From Gigantopelta aegis (lineage: Eukaryota > Mollusca > Gastropoda > Neomphalida > Peltospiridae), in the NCBI RefSeq assembly GCF_016097555.1, contig NC_054702.1:65013013-65077012 (forward strand): 64,000 nt of DNA, given 5' to 3'. Below the pieces are notes generated by a model. That model saw only the letters and a list, made by a program, of their open reading frames with translations. It searched no databases and was not told the DNA's origin. The stretch's first letter is position 1, and each line of letters starts with the position of its first letter. Positions 9,945-20,639 of this stretch are shown here, one piece after another. Position numbers and translations under genes: made by a program.

Positions 9945-12900
9945 GTAAATGATGATGATAATAATCGTGAAGCGGTGGGATCAATACTATTCGATTAAAT
10001 GTATTCTTTAAAAATATTTAAAGATTACCAATGGTTATACGGGTGGATCAATTGTTTCGCACATTCGTTGATGTCATCGTGATGTGTGTATACTATATAT
10101 TAAGGTTCAAATACGTTGTTCTGGGCACACACCTCAACTTTTTGAGCTGTTTTCCCAAGGCAGTGGGACTAACTGATGTTTAGTACCTAGTGAGAGAAAA
10201 AAAAAATGTTTAGTACTACCTATATACGTGCCCCTATACCACGGAGGTTTCAGGCACGTCCATCACGGGCTTAATCTCTGGCATCCTGGGCCCCGTTCCA
10301 CGAAGCGATCTTAGCCCTAAGATCACCGTAACTGCACAGCTAGCATATGCACTTAAGGTGATCTTAGCGCTTTGTGGAACGAGGCCCTGAAGGCTACACG
10401 TGTGCCAGTTACCATATGGGTGACATCCAATAGCTGTTGGTTTATTAATCAATGTGTTTTAGTGCTGTCGTTAAACCAAACAGAATTTAACTTTCCTTTC
10501 CATTATTTCCGACAGGTTGGGGTGGCTATTGGTTTCTTGTTGCCGCCCCTCCTTGTGCCCAACTCGCAGCACCTGGACGTGGTCAGTGGCGGTCTCTCCG
10601 TCATGTTTTACGGCGGTGCTGTCGTATGCACGGTGATCTTATTACTAATGCTAATAGGTAAGTCTGTGAGGTGTTGTATAACAAATATTTTTTTTTTTTT
10701 TCAATTACTGAGATCCTATATGCTTAAAGGGACAGACCCTAGTTTTTAAACACTAAGGCATATTTTTCACCTAGACTCTAGTTTCAGCCCATAAAAATGG
10801 ACACTAAGTTTGGTTGATTTACAAACCAGTAACAAATTTGGATATAACAGAGTGAAACAAGAGTCTGTGACTTTGAAATACCCTTAAAAATAGACTAAAA
10901 CACGACTCCATCACCGTTACTTCTCAGACGCACGTGCGTTTTTAAAAATATGAAAAAAAATGCATTTGTGGTATTAGAAACACCAGGATGACCGGAAACA
11001 TTTCGGTTGTAGGGAAATGGATAATCTAAACTATAAAATATAAGTAATGTTTGATTTAAGTGATCATAACTGGCTCTAATAGTGAAACATATGCCTTAGT
11101 GTTTAAAAACCAGGGTCTGTCCCTTTAATGATGCATTACTAGTAGCTGACCATTCGAGAAATGTTTCATTGTAATAGCATAAGCACACACCAAAACAAAT
11201 TCGAAATTCATTTCTTAAATTACAGTTAAATTCAGCAAACCACAGAAACTCATCTCCAGTATCACTAAATACTACTACATACACATCTTACAACTATCAA
11301 TCTCCTCCTCTTTGTCTTCTTTTAAAGTAGTCAGGCACGGTGGAAGCAAGTAGACATGGAGGGGAGCTGACTCAGATTGAGAGAACAAAACAAAATTCTA
11401 GGGGTCGGGAATATGCTCCGCCGTATAATTTTGAAAACTAGATGTCTTGAAATGCAATTTCCTGTATTCTACAAGTACAATTCATCTCTACGTTAAAATT
11501 TACTTCCAATAATAATTGATATTTTGAATTATGTCTGTATATATTTTATGAAGAACGCCTGTTGTCATCTGGTCACTGTAAATATTCATTATACAGTAAT
11601 TACTGAATGCCTAAGTTTAGTGAATAAAGTTTCAAAGTACAAACAATCAGCATCTGTGATGCCTTTCGTGATTGGTTCTTGTTCACACTTCCGTCCCACT
11701 TCCCTTGTTGACACTTCCGTCCCACTTCCCACAGAAGTATTAGTTATAATCTCTCAGCTTAATAAAGATACTAATTATAAATTATTAATAACTTTTTTGT
11801 TCATTATACCTTTATTACAGTGTACCAGAAAGAACCGCCACTTCCTCCCAGCCGAGCTCAGAAATTGGCGAAACAGGTTCTGGTGCAAAACAATTATTTA
11901 ATGTCTCTGAAACGGCTTGTGTCGAACCCAGGATTTGTTTTAATCGCTATATCATATGGTAAGTCTGCCTTTTGAAGTCGAGACCGGCCTCGGTGGCGCA
12001 GTGGTTACGCCATCTGACTACAGGCTGGTAGATATTGGGTTCAGATCCCAGTCGAGGCATGGGATTTTTAATCCATATACCGACTCCAAACCCTGAGTGA
12101 GTGCTCCTCAAGGCTCAATGGGTAGGTGTAAACCACTTGCATCGACCAGCGATCCATAACTGGTTCAACAAAGGCCATGGTTTGTGCTATCCTGCCTGTG
12201 GGAAGCGCAAATAAAAGATCCCTTGCTGCCTATCGTAAAAGAGTAGCCTATGTGGCGACAGCGGGTTTCCTCTAAAAAAAAAAAACAGTATCAGAATGAC
12301 CATATGTTTGACGTCCAATAGCCGATGATAAGATTAAAAATCAATGTGCTCTAGTGGCGTCGTTAAATAAAACAAACTTTACTTTACTTTTGGAGTCGAA
12401 ATAGTTCTGAATATGTAAAGCATATTTCTTGGATGCACTGTTATGTTATGTTGTGTTATGTTGTTGTGTTATGTTATGTTATGTTATGTTATGTTATGTT
12501 ATGTGAAATAGTCCTTTATATGCAAGTAAAGCATATTTCTTCGATACACTGTTATGTTTTAAAACCTATATAATCAACTATATCGATAATGGTACATTAC
12601 AAGCAGGTGGTTGTTTTGATGATGCCCTACTAATGGAAAATGTAGAGCGAGTTTCCTCTCTAAGACTATAATATCAAATTACCAAATGTTTGACATCCAA
12701 TAGCCGATGATTAATAAATCAGTGTGTTCTAGTGTCGTTGAACAAAACAAATGTTGAAACTTTTGATGATGCCCTCAGCTGATCTAATAACTCACAAAAA
12801 GGTCCATAAAAACAGCTTCAAGTGCCATATTTAGCTATTTTTACATTTGTAAGAAACAAATATTCTCGATAACAATTAATTAATTATTATCTCAAAAATA

Positions 12901-14004
12901 TTAAAATCGTTATGTGCTACCACTAGGCGTAAACAATGGTTAATCTAAGATTATCTGGCTAAAAATAGAAACTGCATGAAAAATGCATCATTACGGTATA
13001 TTACGTGGATCAATTTAGTGATTTTCTGTCTACCTCTTTTAAAACCTTCGGCCTGACCCATCACCCTACCCCACTTCTGTCATTGTCTACATATTTTCCT
13101 ATAACATTAATTCAGTTTGAACATTTTTGCAGGTATCAATACAGGTGCGTTTTACGCAATTTCCATTCTACTCAATCCTATGGTGTTGTTTTATTTCCAG
13201 GTAAGCCACGTGTGCACGTGTGTCTGTATATGTCTGTATATGTACACGCGTACGCGTAGTGTGTATGTGTATACTAGTTTAAATTTTAACATATTTTTCG
13301 ACTTACGCGTCACAGACACATGATTGTCAGGTTAACTATACGTCACAGTCTGATCGATTTCCATCATGTTGTTTATCATTGAATATATGGCATTGGTGAC
13401 CTGGTCATCACCTATGAGCAGCCAGTGATATTTCTTGAAATTGTTAACACACGCACGTGTATAAACAGAGTATGTGTTATCATAATAACGCATGGTGTTC
13501 TCACCAACTGGTGTGTAAGAATAAATATTAAATCATCAGACTAATTGGCATAAGAGCTCACAATTTACTAGAATGTTTTAAACTTGTAATGGACAAAGTA
13601 TGTGCATTTGACTTTAATTTTTTATAAAAATATCCAAGTATGTAGTCCGACTTATAGCTATTGTAATATTTGAATGTCAAGACCGTAGTTAACGTTTTGT
13701 TTTAGGCTATAATGGTGGGGTGCCAATATAGCACTAATGTGAAGTAAGTGAAGGTAGCGGCGGTTCGTGGTTTAGGCGAATTTCCGTAGAAAATTAATTT
13801 ATTTTCTATTTATATTTTAAATATTACCTTTTTCATCTACTTATATTTCAGTGTTTTAATTAGTATATTTTAATTATATGCTTACAGGGAGAGGAACAGA
13901 GTGTTGGGTTGATCGGACTGACGATAGTACTAACTGGTATATGTGGCGCAGTGGTCGCCGGGATTTGGTTGGACAGAACACGTACCTATAAGAAAGTCAC
14001 ATTG

Positions 14005-14062
<58 letters not shown>

Positions 14063-17000
14063 CTTATATAAATGCACACACAACGTATATGTATGTACGT
14101 GTGTATGTACGTGTGTGTGTGTATGTCTGTCTGTGTGTGTGTGCGTGCGTGTGTGCGTGTGTGCGTGTGTGTGTGTAATAGATACGCACCCTTGAGGAAT
14201 TTGAAAAATCCAAGATGGCGGCCATGATGATGGCCAAATCAAGGAAATAACCTTAGCTTGATTATAACTTGACAGAGAACAACACTTCTTACATCTATCC
14301 CATGGTTTTAGGAGCCAAGGGAGACACTCGTGTGTTTTCAATCGTACATCACTCGTTTTCGCTCGTGATGTACGATTGAAAACACACTCGTAGTATAAAC
14401 GGTTTCACACGGCAACTCGTTTAGCCGCGACCGTCGCAAGCTTGTAGCTACTATAGCAACTATAGCATCAGCACCAAGTTCAGACAGCGAACGTTTTGCT
14501 AACGTTCCCAAACTATTTCATTGGTTCCCGACGTGGTCATTTGGTTTACTGTTAAACCAGTCTAGCGGGACGGGATGTAGCCCAGTGGTAAAGCGCTCGC
14601 TTGATGCTTACTCGTTTCCCGTCAGTGGGCCCATTGGGCTATTTCACGCTCCAACCAGTGCACCACAACTGGTACATCAAAGGCCATGGTATGTGCTATC
14701 CTGTCTGTGGGATGGTGCATATAAAATAGCCCTTGCTGCTAATCGAAAAGAGTAGCCCATGAAGTGGCGACAGTGGGTTTCTTCTCTCAGTATCTGTGTG
14801 GTCCTTAACCATATGTCTGACGCCATATAACCGTAAATAAAATGTGATGAGTGTGTTGTTAATTAAACCATTTCCTTCCAATACATAAGGCTTATATTTT
14901 GACTTGTCCTCCCCTTCAACAATAACCAATTTTAGTGCATGGTTGACAGGTATAATTAATATGACTAGAAAATACAATATGTTGATTTTGTATTGTGTTT
15001 TCGTTTCAGATCTACGTCCACAGCTATATACTTCCTGGCGTGGGCCGGAATGCTGGCCTTCACCGTTATTCTCTACTTCAACCTCGGTCACATTTGGCTA
15101 GTATTTCTGACGGCCGGGTTTCTTGGGTAATAATTACAAACCAAATCACTTTTAATATTACGTATGATCAGGGAACTGTTTTGATTTGCTATTGCCTAAC
15201 TCACTTGTAGTAGTTTAATAATGAATCGGTAGGTCAGTATTTAGTTTATTTCTTGAACTGTACTGAACTAAAAAAACAAAATGCGAATATAAATTTCAGC
15301 TGTAATATTAAAGTCCGTTTTTTTTTTTAACAAGATATTAACACATACTGAGATTCAGTCTGGGTCCCGTTCCACGAAGTTATCTTAGCGCTACGATCAC
15401 GTTTAGTGCATAAGGTAGTTATGCACTTAAGCTGATCTTAGTACTAAGATTGCTTCGTCGAACGCAGCCCAGGAGAATTGCAGACCGATATAGCGTTTAT
15501 CATTTTACAGAATAATTTAGTGTCTGTAATCAAGCAAATTTATTATAATTACAAACTGACCATAACTTTGATTTGCGTTTCTTTTAGTGTTCAGTATGTG
15601 TTTTATTGAAAACAGCCAAACAGGAGTTACTGGGGGGAAATGTGAATCGGAGCTCCTATTACCATAAGCGTACGAGGCAGGGGAGCATTGTGGGTGGTGG
15701 TGGTGGTGGTGGTGGTGGTGGGGGGGGGGGGGGGGGGGGTTGCCGCTCCCTCCCTCCAGTGCTGGAGCAAAACCGCAAATTCGGGCAAAAATTATACATA
15801 TATTCTGGAAAAATGTGTTAACCTGAGACCTTTTTACCATGCATTTCCATCAGTCTACACTCAAACGTATTTGTAATCCATGTAAAAATGCTTACTGATT
15901 CGTTTGCAACCCTATATAGCTGTTTGGTAGTAATGCTAATATTAAATCAATGTTGTTATCCCGATTCGGGCATTTTCATTTAATTCGGGCAAAAGCCAGT
16001 CTGCTCCCCTACAAAAATGTCAGCCAGTACGCCTATGCATATTACAGTCAGATTATATACAACTTTGTCTCAAGTACAGCTGTCATTGTTTACTCTAGAA
16101 CTGACGATAAATGTATACTGTGTTGTGGCGTCACTGAAACTGTTATCAGGTCACGATGTCACTTATCACTTAAATAGCCCAGTGACCTTTGGCAATCCCA
16201 TTTCGTCCGTTGTCGTGAGTCGTCAGTCGTGTGTAAATGTTTCACATTTTTTACTTCTTTTCCAGAACCACTTAACCAAGTGCAACCACATTTTATGGGC
16301 AGCTCCCTTGGTATATGGAGAAACATATTTGATCATTGTGACACCCCCACCACCACCCCAGAGACAAGACAAAATTAAGCCAATTTAAAATGAAATCTAC
16401 TTTACTTCCCGAAATGATATAACTGAGTAGTCTTAATAGATTAATAGATTAATGTCATTAAAGGGACATTCCTGAGTTTGCTGCATAGTAAGATGTTTTT
16501 GACTAATAAAATATTTCTACGATTAATCTTACATATTAAATATATTTTCTTGTTTAGAATATCAGTGTCTGTATATTCAATGTGTTTCTGGTCGTCGTAA
16601 TATTTGTAAGAAGCCCAAACTGGATTTTGTCTTCAAATAATTTCGTACGTACGAAAAAACTATATTTTAGGAAATAAAATGAAATGTAACCTATTACAAA
16701 TATTAGAACGATCAGAAACACGTTTAATATACAGCCACTTATATTTTATGCAGAAAAACATATTTGATATGTAATTACAATCGTTACAAAGTCTGTGTTA
16801 GTCGATAATATCTTAGAAAGTGCAGCAAACTCAGGAATGTCCCTTTAATGTTGGGTGCCTTGTTTGTCCCTGGGGTGGGGGTGAAGTTTAGTATAGTTGT
16901 ATCTAGAGAAATGCATTTTAACTGTAATTTCTTCAACTTCTTTTCGAAACACACTTCACTAATTCTAAGCACATTTTGTTTGATCCCCAGTGGCCTGAGG

Positions 17001-20000
17001 AGTGGGGACCAAAAGAGAAAAATAAGCCAATTAAAAGAAAGTCGTCTCTATTTCCACAAATGCTATAACCAAAGTCTTGATGTAAAGGTCTATAAACGGT
17101 TTATCTAATTTCTGAATGACATTAATGTTGCAGTTAAACTGTTACGTCACCAACTTCTTCTGCAAAACTACTTAACCAATTCTGACCCCTACTGGTATAG
17201 TTATATAAAGAAATACATTTAAATTGTAATCTCTTCAGATCTACTATACTAAAGTTAGTGGGAAGCGTCCTTGATCAATGAATAACGACTTGCGATCACT
17301 TTACCCTATATATATATATATATCAGACGTGGGGCGATTACATGACAAAAGTAATCGATTACGATTACGATTACTTAAGAATGTCATGATTACGATTACG
17401 ATTACAAGGAATATATATATATAGTGTGTCAAAACGGCAAGTAATGCACTGTAGTTGAACATCTAGCTCATGATAACTTTATTTGATTACTTGAGACAAG
17501 AGAACGTCGACATATAAGTAATGTCATTACTGATTACAGGTTTTTCATGACTGGCTACCTTCCTGTGGGTTATGAGTTTGCGTCAGAAATTACTTACCCG
17601 GAATCAGAAGGGACGTCATCTGGCATCTTGACAGCTTCCGCCATGGTATTCACAATATTTGTGCTCCATTCTTCTGAATTTGTAACTCATAGTTACTTAA
17701 GCGTACGAGATACAGGGTGGCGAGTAGAGCTGGTCGGTATACCGTATATACCGTTCGGTATCGTTATTATGTCAATACGGATTTACCGTACCGAGCAAAT
17801 TTCAAAATACCGAAATTTCGGTATTGAAAAATATTTCCCGACATTTAGTAAAGCAATAATAATGTATCTGACGAACGCAAAATGGGTTGGTATAAATCAG
17901 AGAGCCTTGTGTATGGAATTTATTTGTATTTAGATGGAATTAGTGGGTGAGCCTTAACTCAGGCATGCATTTAAAGCCGAGTATACCGAAAATAGCGCTC
18001 GATATCGGTATTGTGTCAAAACCGAATACCCTACCGATGCAAATCACCCCAAAAATACCGATATCGATACCGAATCTCAATGACCGGCCTCGGTGGCGTC
18101 GTGGTTAGGCCATCGGTCTACAGGCTGGTAGGTACTGGTTCGGATCCCAGTCGATGCATGGGATTTTTAATCCAGATACCGACTCCAAACCCTGAGTGAG
18201 TGCTCCGCAAGGCTCAATGGGTAGATGTAAACCACTTGCACCGACCAGTGATCCATAATTGGTTCACCAAAGACCATGGTTTTCGCTATCCTGCCTGTGG
18301 GAAGCGCAAATAAAAGATCCCGTGCTGCCTGTCGTAAAAGAGTAGCCTATGTGGCGACAGCGGGTTTTCTCTAAAAAAAACAGTGTCAGAATGACCATAT
18401 GTTTGACATCCAATAGCCGATGATAAGATAAAGAATCAGTGTGCTCTAGTGGCGTCGTTAAATAAAACAAACTTTACTTTAAACTTTAGGTCAATACCGC
18501 CCAGCTCTAGTGGCAAAGGTTTTAGCAAATTTGGGCAAAAAAGACGAAGATATTCGGGGAAAATGAATTTGCCTGAAACCTTTTCACCATGCGTATCCAT
18601 TAATCTACTCACAATATTAGTGGAAATGCACGTAAAAATGTGTAGTGATTCGTTTCCAACTCTACATAGCCGTTTGGAAGTACTGATAATATGAATAGAT
18701 ATTGTTATCCAGATTCGGACATTTTCGTTTTAATTCGTGCTGAAAATCAGTGAAGGAGTTTCCGCCCGTGGTTCTCCCCCATCTTTCCAATCTTATCTCT
18801 CTCTCCAGTTTTTGCTTTAGATTTAGACTGTAATAATTTTACATTTGTAAAGTTTTATGCCTTATTCACGTTGCCAGGGCTTCAGAAATTGAAGTGGTTC
18901 TTCGTGTACAGTTCTTGTATTTTAAGATATCGTATAAAACCTTTTATATTTCCAGTTCTTTGGCATCGTGCTGACTCTGGGAATGAGAGCGATGATGAAT
19001 GGAGTCAGTATATTGGCGGCCAACACGTTTCTGACGATAGCTCTTTTTGTAGGCGGCGTTATGACAGGTAAAATACGTCAGTAACTCTTACTCCCATAAT
19101 AGTTCTTTCTGCTGTATATTGTCAGTTTAAATGGTTTTTGCTCATATATTTTAGTATATTCTATAACAGATTTGCCATGCCATACCTCTGTATACCATGT
19201 TTATTAAAATGTGAGGTTTCATTTTTTTTTTAATTGTTGTTTGATTTGTTTGTATTTTTTCGTTTGTTTCGTTGTTTCATTTTTTTTTTTTGTTGGCTGT
19301 TAATTTTGGGGTTTAGAGGTGTGGGACGTAGTCCAGTGGTAAAGCGCACACCAAAGGCTATATCAAAGGCCGTGGTATGTGTTATCCTGTTTGTGGGATG
19401 GTGCATATAAAAGATCCCTTGTTACTAATATAAAAATGTAGCGGGTTTCCTACTGTGTCATATGTTTAACATCCAATAGCCGATGATTAATAAATTAATG
19501 TGCTTTAGTGGTGTCGTTAAAGAAAACAAAACTTGGGGGAGGGGGGGGGGGGGGGGGGGCAGGGTGATTTTTTGTTGTTTGATTTTGGGTTGTGAGTGAC
19601 GAATGTTGTGATAATCTATTCTAGCACTTGTGAAACCCGATTACAGACGACAGGAAGCAGAAAAAGAGGTGAGACCAAATAGTTTGTTTTCACTTTTCAA
19701 AATTCATAGGAAAATGTGAAAAACTATATGTTTATAAAACGTCTGCCAGATTTAAGCAGACATAAGTACAGATAATTGTAGATATGCTATGATGACATAT
19801 GACCATTGTCGACGTTTCAACGTCAAGGTTATGCATACGTTCATAAGATATCTCAACGTTAAAAAAAATTGCATATGTTAACTACTATTCGTTGATATAT
19901 ACACGTGCAGCTTTATTTGAGGCTCCATTTGTCAACGTGATGTTTTATCATTGTGACTTCAAAATGTGAAATTATGGTTTTAGAAATAATAATGTTCACA

Positions 20001-20365
20001 GCATTTTGAAATACTATGCTAGATGTATTTAATATTTAAGAACAATGACCAACTCAGCGGATCCATTCAAGTGATTGAGTGATTACCAAATGTTTGACAT
20101 CCAATAGCCGATGATTAATTAATCAGTTGCTCTAGTGGTGTCGTTAAACAAAGCAAACAAAATTATAATTAAGAAAAAGGTGTCATAACCGTCTCCAACA
20201 GTTACCTATATCTTTCAAGTTTTATATTAGTGTGGATATATTAAAATATGTGATAATTTGTTTTATTGTTTTCTTCTTCTTGTTTTTCAGATCATTAACC
20301 ACTTGGATCATATAGGATTTACCGTGATACCTGACGAAAGTGTAGAAAACCCACCATTGAAATGA
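9399..20365 (+). CDS. FLVCR: FLVCR1/2-type MFS transporter (SLC49 family), ten visible exons
   Basis: The joined exons encode about 483 residues of a 12-helix major-facilitator transporter of the FLVCR1/FLVCR2 group, plasma-membrane carriers linked to choline, ethanolamine and heme transport in vertebrates. Diagnostic pieces are [10 protein letters not shown] in helix 1, the [10 protein letters not shown] motif after helix 4, [22 protein letters not shown] in helix 7 and [20 protein letters not shown] near helix 10. The helix-1 Trp and helix-7 Tyr that line the substrate site of the human proteins appear present. Exons: 9399-9944, 10516-10657, 11821-11958, 13133-13200, 13888-13991, 15010-15126, 17540-17645, 18956-19067, 19625-19668, 20291-20365. 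The joined length is a multiple of three. No in-frame Met precedes helix 1, so the start codon lies in an unseen upstream exon; the human proteins are 526-555 residues. Which paralogue it is stays open. The exon 5 donor is unusual. Confidence 0.93.
10222..10388. repeat. Small palindromic repeat beside a dispersed repeat
   Basis: From 10286 to 10388 'gggccccgttccacgaagcg' is inverted as 'cgctttgtggaacgaggccc', a snap-back unit of about 100 bp in FLVCR intron 1; a second copy is at 15360-15472. Just before it, 10222-10285 matches another dispersed repeat ('caggcacgtccatcacggg') seen also at about 28190 and 55263. Confidence 0.75.
10516..10657 (+). CDS. FLVCR: FLVCR-type exon 2: [16 protein letters not shown] region
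   Basis: Acceptor ttccgacag|gttgg and donor aatag|gtaagt. It encodes helix 5 with the conserved GFLLPP signature, and helix 6. It enters at phase 0 and ends at phase 1. Confidence 0.92.
10724..11128 (+). mobile_element. TTAA-ended MITE, family D, copy 1
   Basis: Its ends are TTAAAGGGACAGACCCTAG and the inverted CAGGGTCTGTCCCTTTAA, and the terminal palindrome extends past 30 bp ('gtttttaaacactaaggcat'). It is non-coding and lies in FLVCR intron 2. A diverged copy is at 53772-54119 and an internal fragment at about 39340-39490. Confidence 0.88.
11129..11820. other. Intron 2 remainder with a shared repeat segment
   Basis: The segment at about 11400-11500 ('ttgaaaactagatgtcttg' and 'aatgcaatttcct') recurs at about 41979-42010, so it is a dispersed repeat of unknown class. 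Nothing else is recognised before the exon 3 acceptor. Confidence 0.55.
11821..11958 (+). CDS. FLVCR: FLVCR-type exon 3: central cytosolic loop
   Basis: Acceptor ttattacag|tgtac and donor catatg|gtaagt. It encodes the loop with PPLPPSRAQ, matching the proline-rich PPSxAQ loop of the family, then the amphipathic [18 protein letters not shown] entry to helix 7. Phases are 1 in and 1 out. Confidence 0.92.
11982..12391 (+). mobile_element. SINE-3, copy 1
   Basis: Head 'gaccggcctcggtggcgcag' with B-box-like 'ggttcagatccc', then the central domain shared with SINE-1 ('aaataaaagatcccttgctg') and tail type B. Flanking 'gaagtcga' and 'ggagtcga' look like a target-site duplication. It lies in FLVCR intron 3, in sense orientation. 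Confidence 0.88.
12441..12504. repeat. (TTATG)n microsatellite
   Basis: About 64 bases of imperfect TTATG pentamers in FLVCR intron 3. Confidence 0.95.
12617..12752 (+). mobile_element. SINE fragment, tail type B
   Basis: Only the distal body and tail remain, from 'gcgagtttcctct' through 'tttgacatccaatagccgat' to 'ttgaacaaaacaaa'. The head is missing. Confidence 0.7.
13133..13200 (+). CDS. FLVCR: FLVCR-type exon 4: helix 7
   Basis: Acceptor tttttgcag|gtatc and donor ttccag|gtaagc. It encodes [16 protein letters not shown], which contains the family's conserved Tyr. Phase 1 in, phase 0 out. Confidence 0.92.
13300..13530. repeat. Dispersed repeat, inverse copy at 45303-45437
   Basis: The stretch 'ggtgacctggtcatcaccta', 'gcagcca', 'ttgaaattgttaacacacg' and 'atggtgttctcacca' is present in reverse complement at 45303-45437. 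It is non-coding and its class is unknown. It lies in FLVCR intron 4. Confidence 0.7.
13888..13991 (+). CDS. FLVCR: FLVCR-type exon 5: helix 8, GA donor
   Basis: Acceptor gcttacag|ggagag. It encodes [15 protein letters not shown] and WLDRTRTYK. For the reading frame to continue into exon 6, the exon must end after 'tataa' at 13991, which makes the donor aa|gaaagt. The first GT downstream (13996) would leave exon 6 in a wrong frame that encodes no membrane helix. See findings. Confidence 0.8.
14008..14177. repeat. Compound AC/AT/GT microsatellite
   Basis: AC dinucleotides give way to AT, then to GT and GTAT-type repeats. It starts 17 bases after the apparent exon 5 end of the FLVCR-type gene, so it occupies the 5' part of that intron. 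Confidence 0.95.
14331..14386. repeat. 22-bp perfect hairpin
   Basis: 'tgtgttttcaatcgtacatc' plus AC (14331-14352) is exactly inverted at 14365-14386, with a 12-base loop. It is part of no transposon end I recognise. Confidence 0.85.
14566..14877 (+). mobile_element. SINE-1, tail type A
   Basis: Head 'gatgtagcccagtggtaaag', central domain from about 14672, tail 'ccgtaaataaaatgtgatg'. The B-box part is degraded. In FLVCR intron 5, sense strand. Confidence 0.88.
15010..15126 (+). CDS. FLVCR: FLVCR-type exon 6: helix 9
   Basis: Acceptor tcgtttcag|atctac and donor cttgg|gtaata. In the transporter frame it encodes [14 protein letters not shown] and on to VFLTAGFLG, which aligns without a gap to the human helix if the previous exon ends at phase 2. 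It ends at phase 2. Confidence 0.9.
15360..15472. repeat. Palindromic repeat, second copy of the 10286 family
   Basis: 'ctgggtcccgttccacgaag' faces 'cttcgtcgaacgcagcccag' across about 110 bp. Same family as 10286-10388, in FLVCR intron 6. Confidence 0.8.
15677..16011. repeat. Repeat with GGGGAGCA inverted ends, copy 1
   Basis: 'caggggagca' on the left and 'tgctcccct' on the right bound a unit with a (GGT)n/G-run (15689-15739) and an AT-rich body. The body ('attcgggcaaaa', 'gattcgtttgcaac') recurs at 18512-18780. Confidence 0.65.
16458..16848 (+). mobile_element. TTAA-ended MITE, family A, copy 2
   Basis: TTAAAGGGACATTCCTGAG to CTCAGGAATGTCCCTTTAA, about 390 bp, with high similarity to the copy at 2751 in the same orientation. 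In FLVCR intron 6. Confidence 0.9.
17341..17405. repeat. (GATTAC)n tract
   Basis: Imperfect hexamer repeats of GATTAC in two blocks, next to (TA)n at 17308-17323. Confidence 0.9.
17540..17645 (+). CDS. FLVCR: FLVCR-type exon 7: [20 protein letters not shown]
   Basis: Acceptor gattacag|gttttt and donor gccatg|gtattc. It carries the most conserved C-half motif of the FLVCR group, ending [14 protein letters not shown]. Phase 2 in, phase 0 out. Confidence 0.95.
17726..18511 (+). mobile_element. Palindromic MITE with a SINE-3 inside
   Basis: Left end 'agagctggtcggtatacc' and right end 'aataccgcccagctct' are inverted copies. The body is rich in CGGTAT/ATACCG motifs and small palindromes. SINE-3 at 18081-18488 splits it near its right end. 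A diverged, shorter relative lies at 51278-51428. Non-coding; it lies in intron 7, 80 bases after exon 7. Confidence 0.7.
18081..18488 (+). mobile_element. SINE-3, copy 2, nested
   Basis: Head 'gaccggcctcggtggcgtcg', B-box region 'ggttcggatccc', shared central domain and tail type B ending 'aacaaactttactttaaac'. It is inserted in the palindromic MITE of 17726-18511 and is therefore younger than it. Confidence 0.88.
18512..18780. repeat. Second copy of the 15677 repeat body
   Basis: It shares 'tttgggcaaaaaagacgaag', 'gattcgtttccaactctac' and 'cagattcggacattttcg' with 15770-16000. Both copies lie in introns of the same gene. Confidence 0.65.
18956..19067 (+). CDS. FLVCR: FLVCR-type exon 8: helices 11-12
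   Basis: Acceptor atttccag|ttcttt and donor atgacag|gtaaaa. It encodes [16 protein letters not shown] and a final hydrophobic helix ending FVGGVMT. Phase 0 in, phase 1 out. Confidence 0.92.
19318..19560 (+). mobile_element. SINE-1 with internal deletion, then G-run
   Basis: The head is fused directly to the central domain with the B-box region missing. Tail type B ends at about 19534 and is followed by a G-run to 19559. In FLVCR intron 8. Confidence 0.75.
19625..19668 (+). CDS. FLVCR: FLVCR-type exon 9: start of C-terminal tail
   Basis: Acceptor attctag|cacttg and donor aaagag|gtgaga. It encodes [15 protein letters not shown], a basic cytosolic stretch equivalent to the KSDLRRH region of the human protein. 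Phase 1 in, phase 0 out. Confidence 0.88.
20077..20162 (+). mobile_element. SINE tail fragment, type B
   Basis: Only 'gattaccaaatgtttgacat' to 'gtcgttaaacaaagcaaac' remains. In the last FLVCR intron. Confidence 0.7.
20291..20365 (+). CDS. FLVCR: FLVCR-type exon 10: C-terminus and stop
   Basis: Acceptor gtttttcag|atcatt. It encodes the last 24 residues, ending NPPLK, and stops at TGA 20363-20365. No AATAAA signal is obvious immediately downstream. Confidence 0.88.
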   Translation: MINHLDHIGFTVIPDESVENPPLK

Positions 20366-20639
20366 AATGACATGGAATATTGACTGGAATAATTTTATTT
20401 CATCTAGTACCACTGTGTCAAGTAGTCTTTTGCTTGGAACATGTATGAGGTACCTGTAAAAAAAAAGTACTCAAATTTTGTGCGTGTTTGTAAAAACATC
20501 TAGTTATACCGAAACATAAGCCCTGAAAGATACCATTTTCTTCAGTTAATACTTTGAGGTAGGGGTTGTAGTACTGATATTTATGGGTCATAGTTTGGTT
20601 GATATATTGCATATAGTGTTTTTAAACACAAACGTTAAC

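Noticed and set aside
13888-14178. Extension of FLVCR exon 5 through GT at 13996 or into the CA repeat
   Set aside because: GT at 13996 gives phase 0, which puts exon 6 in a frame without a membrane helix; reading on into the microsatellite gives Thr-His repeats.
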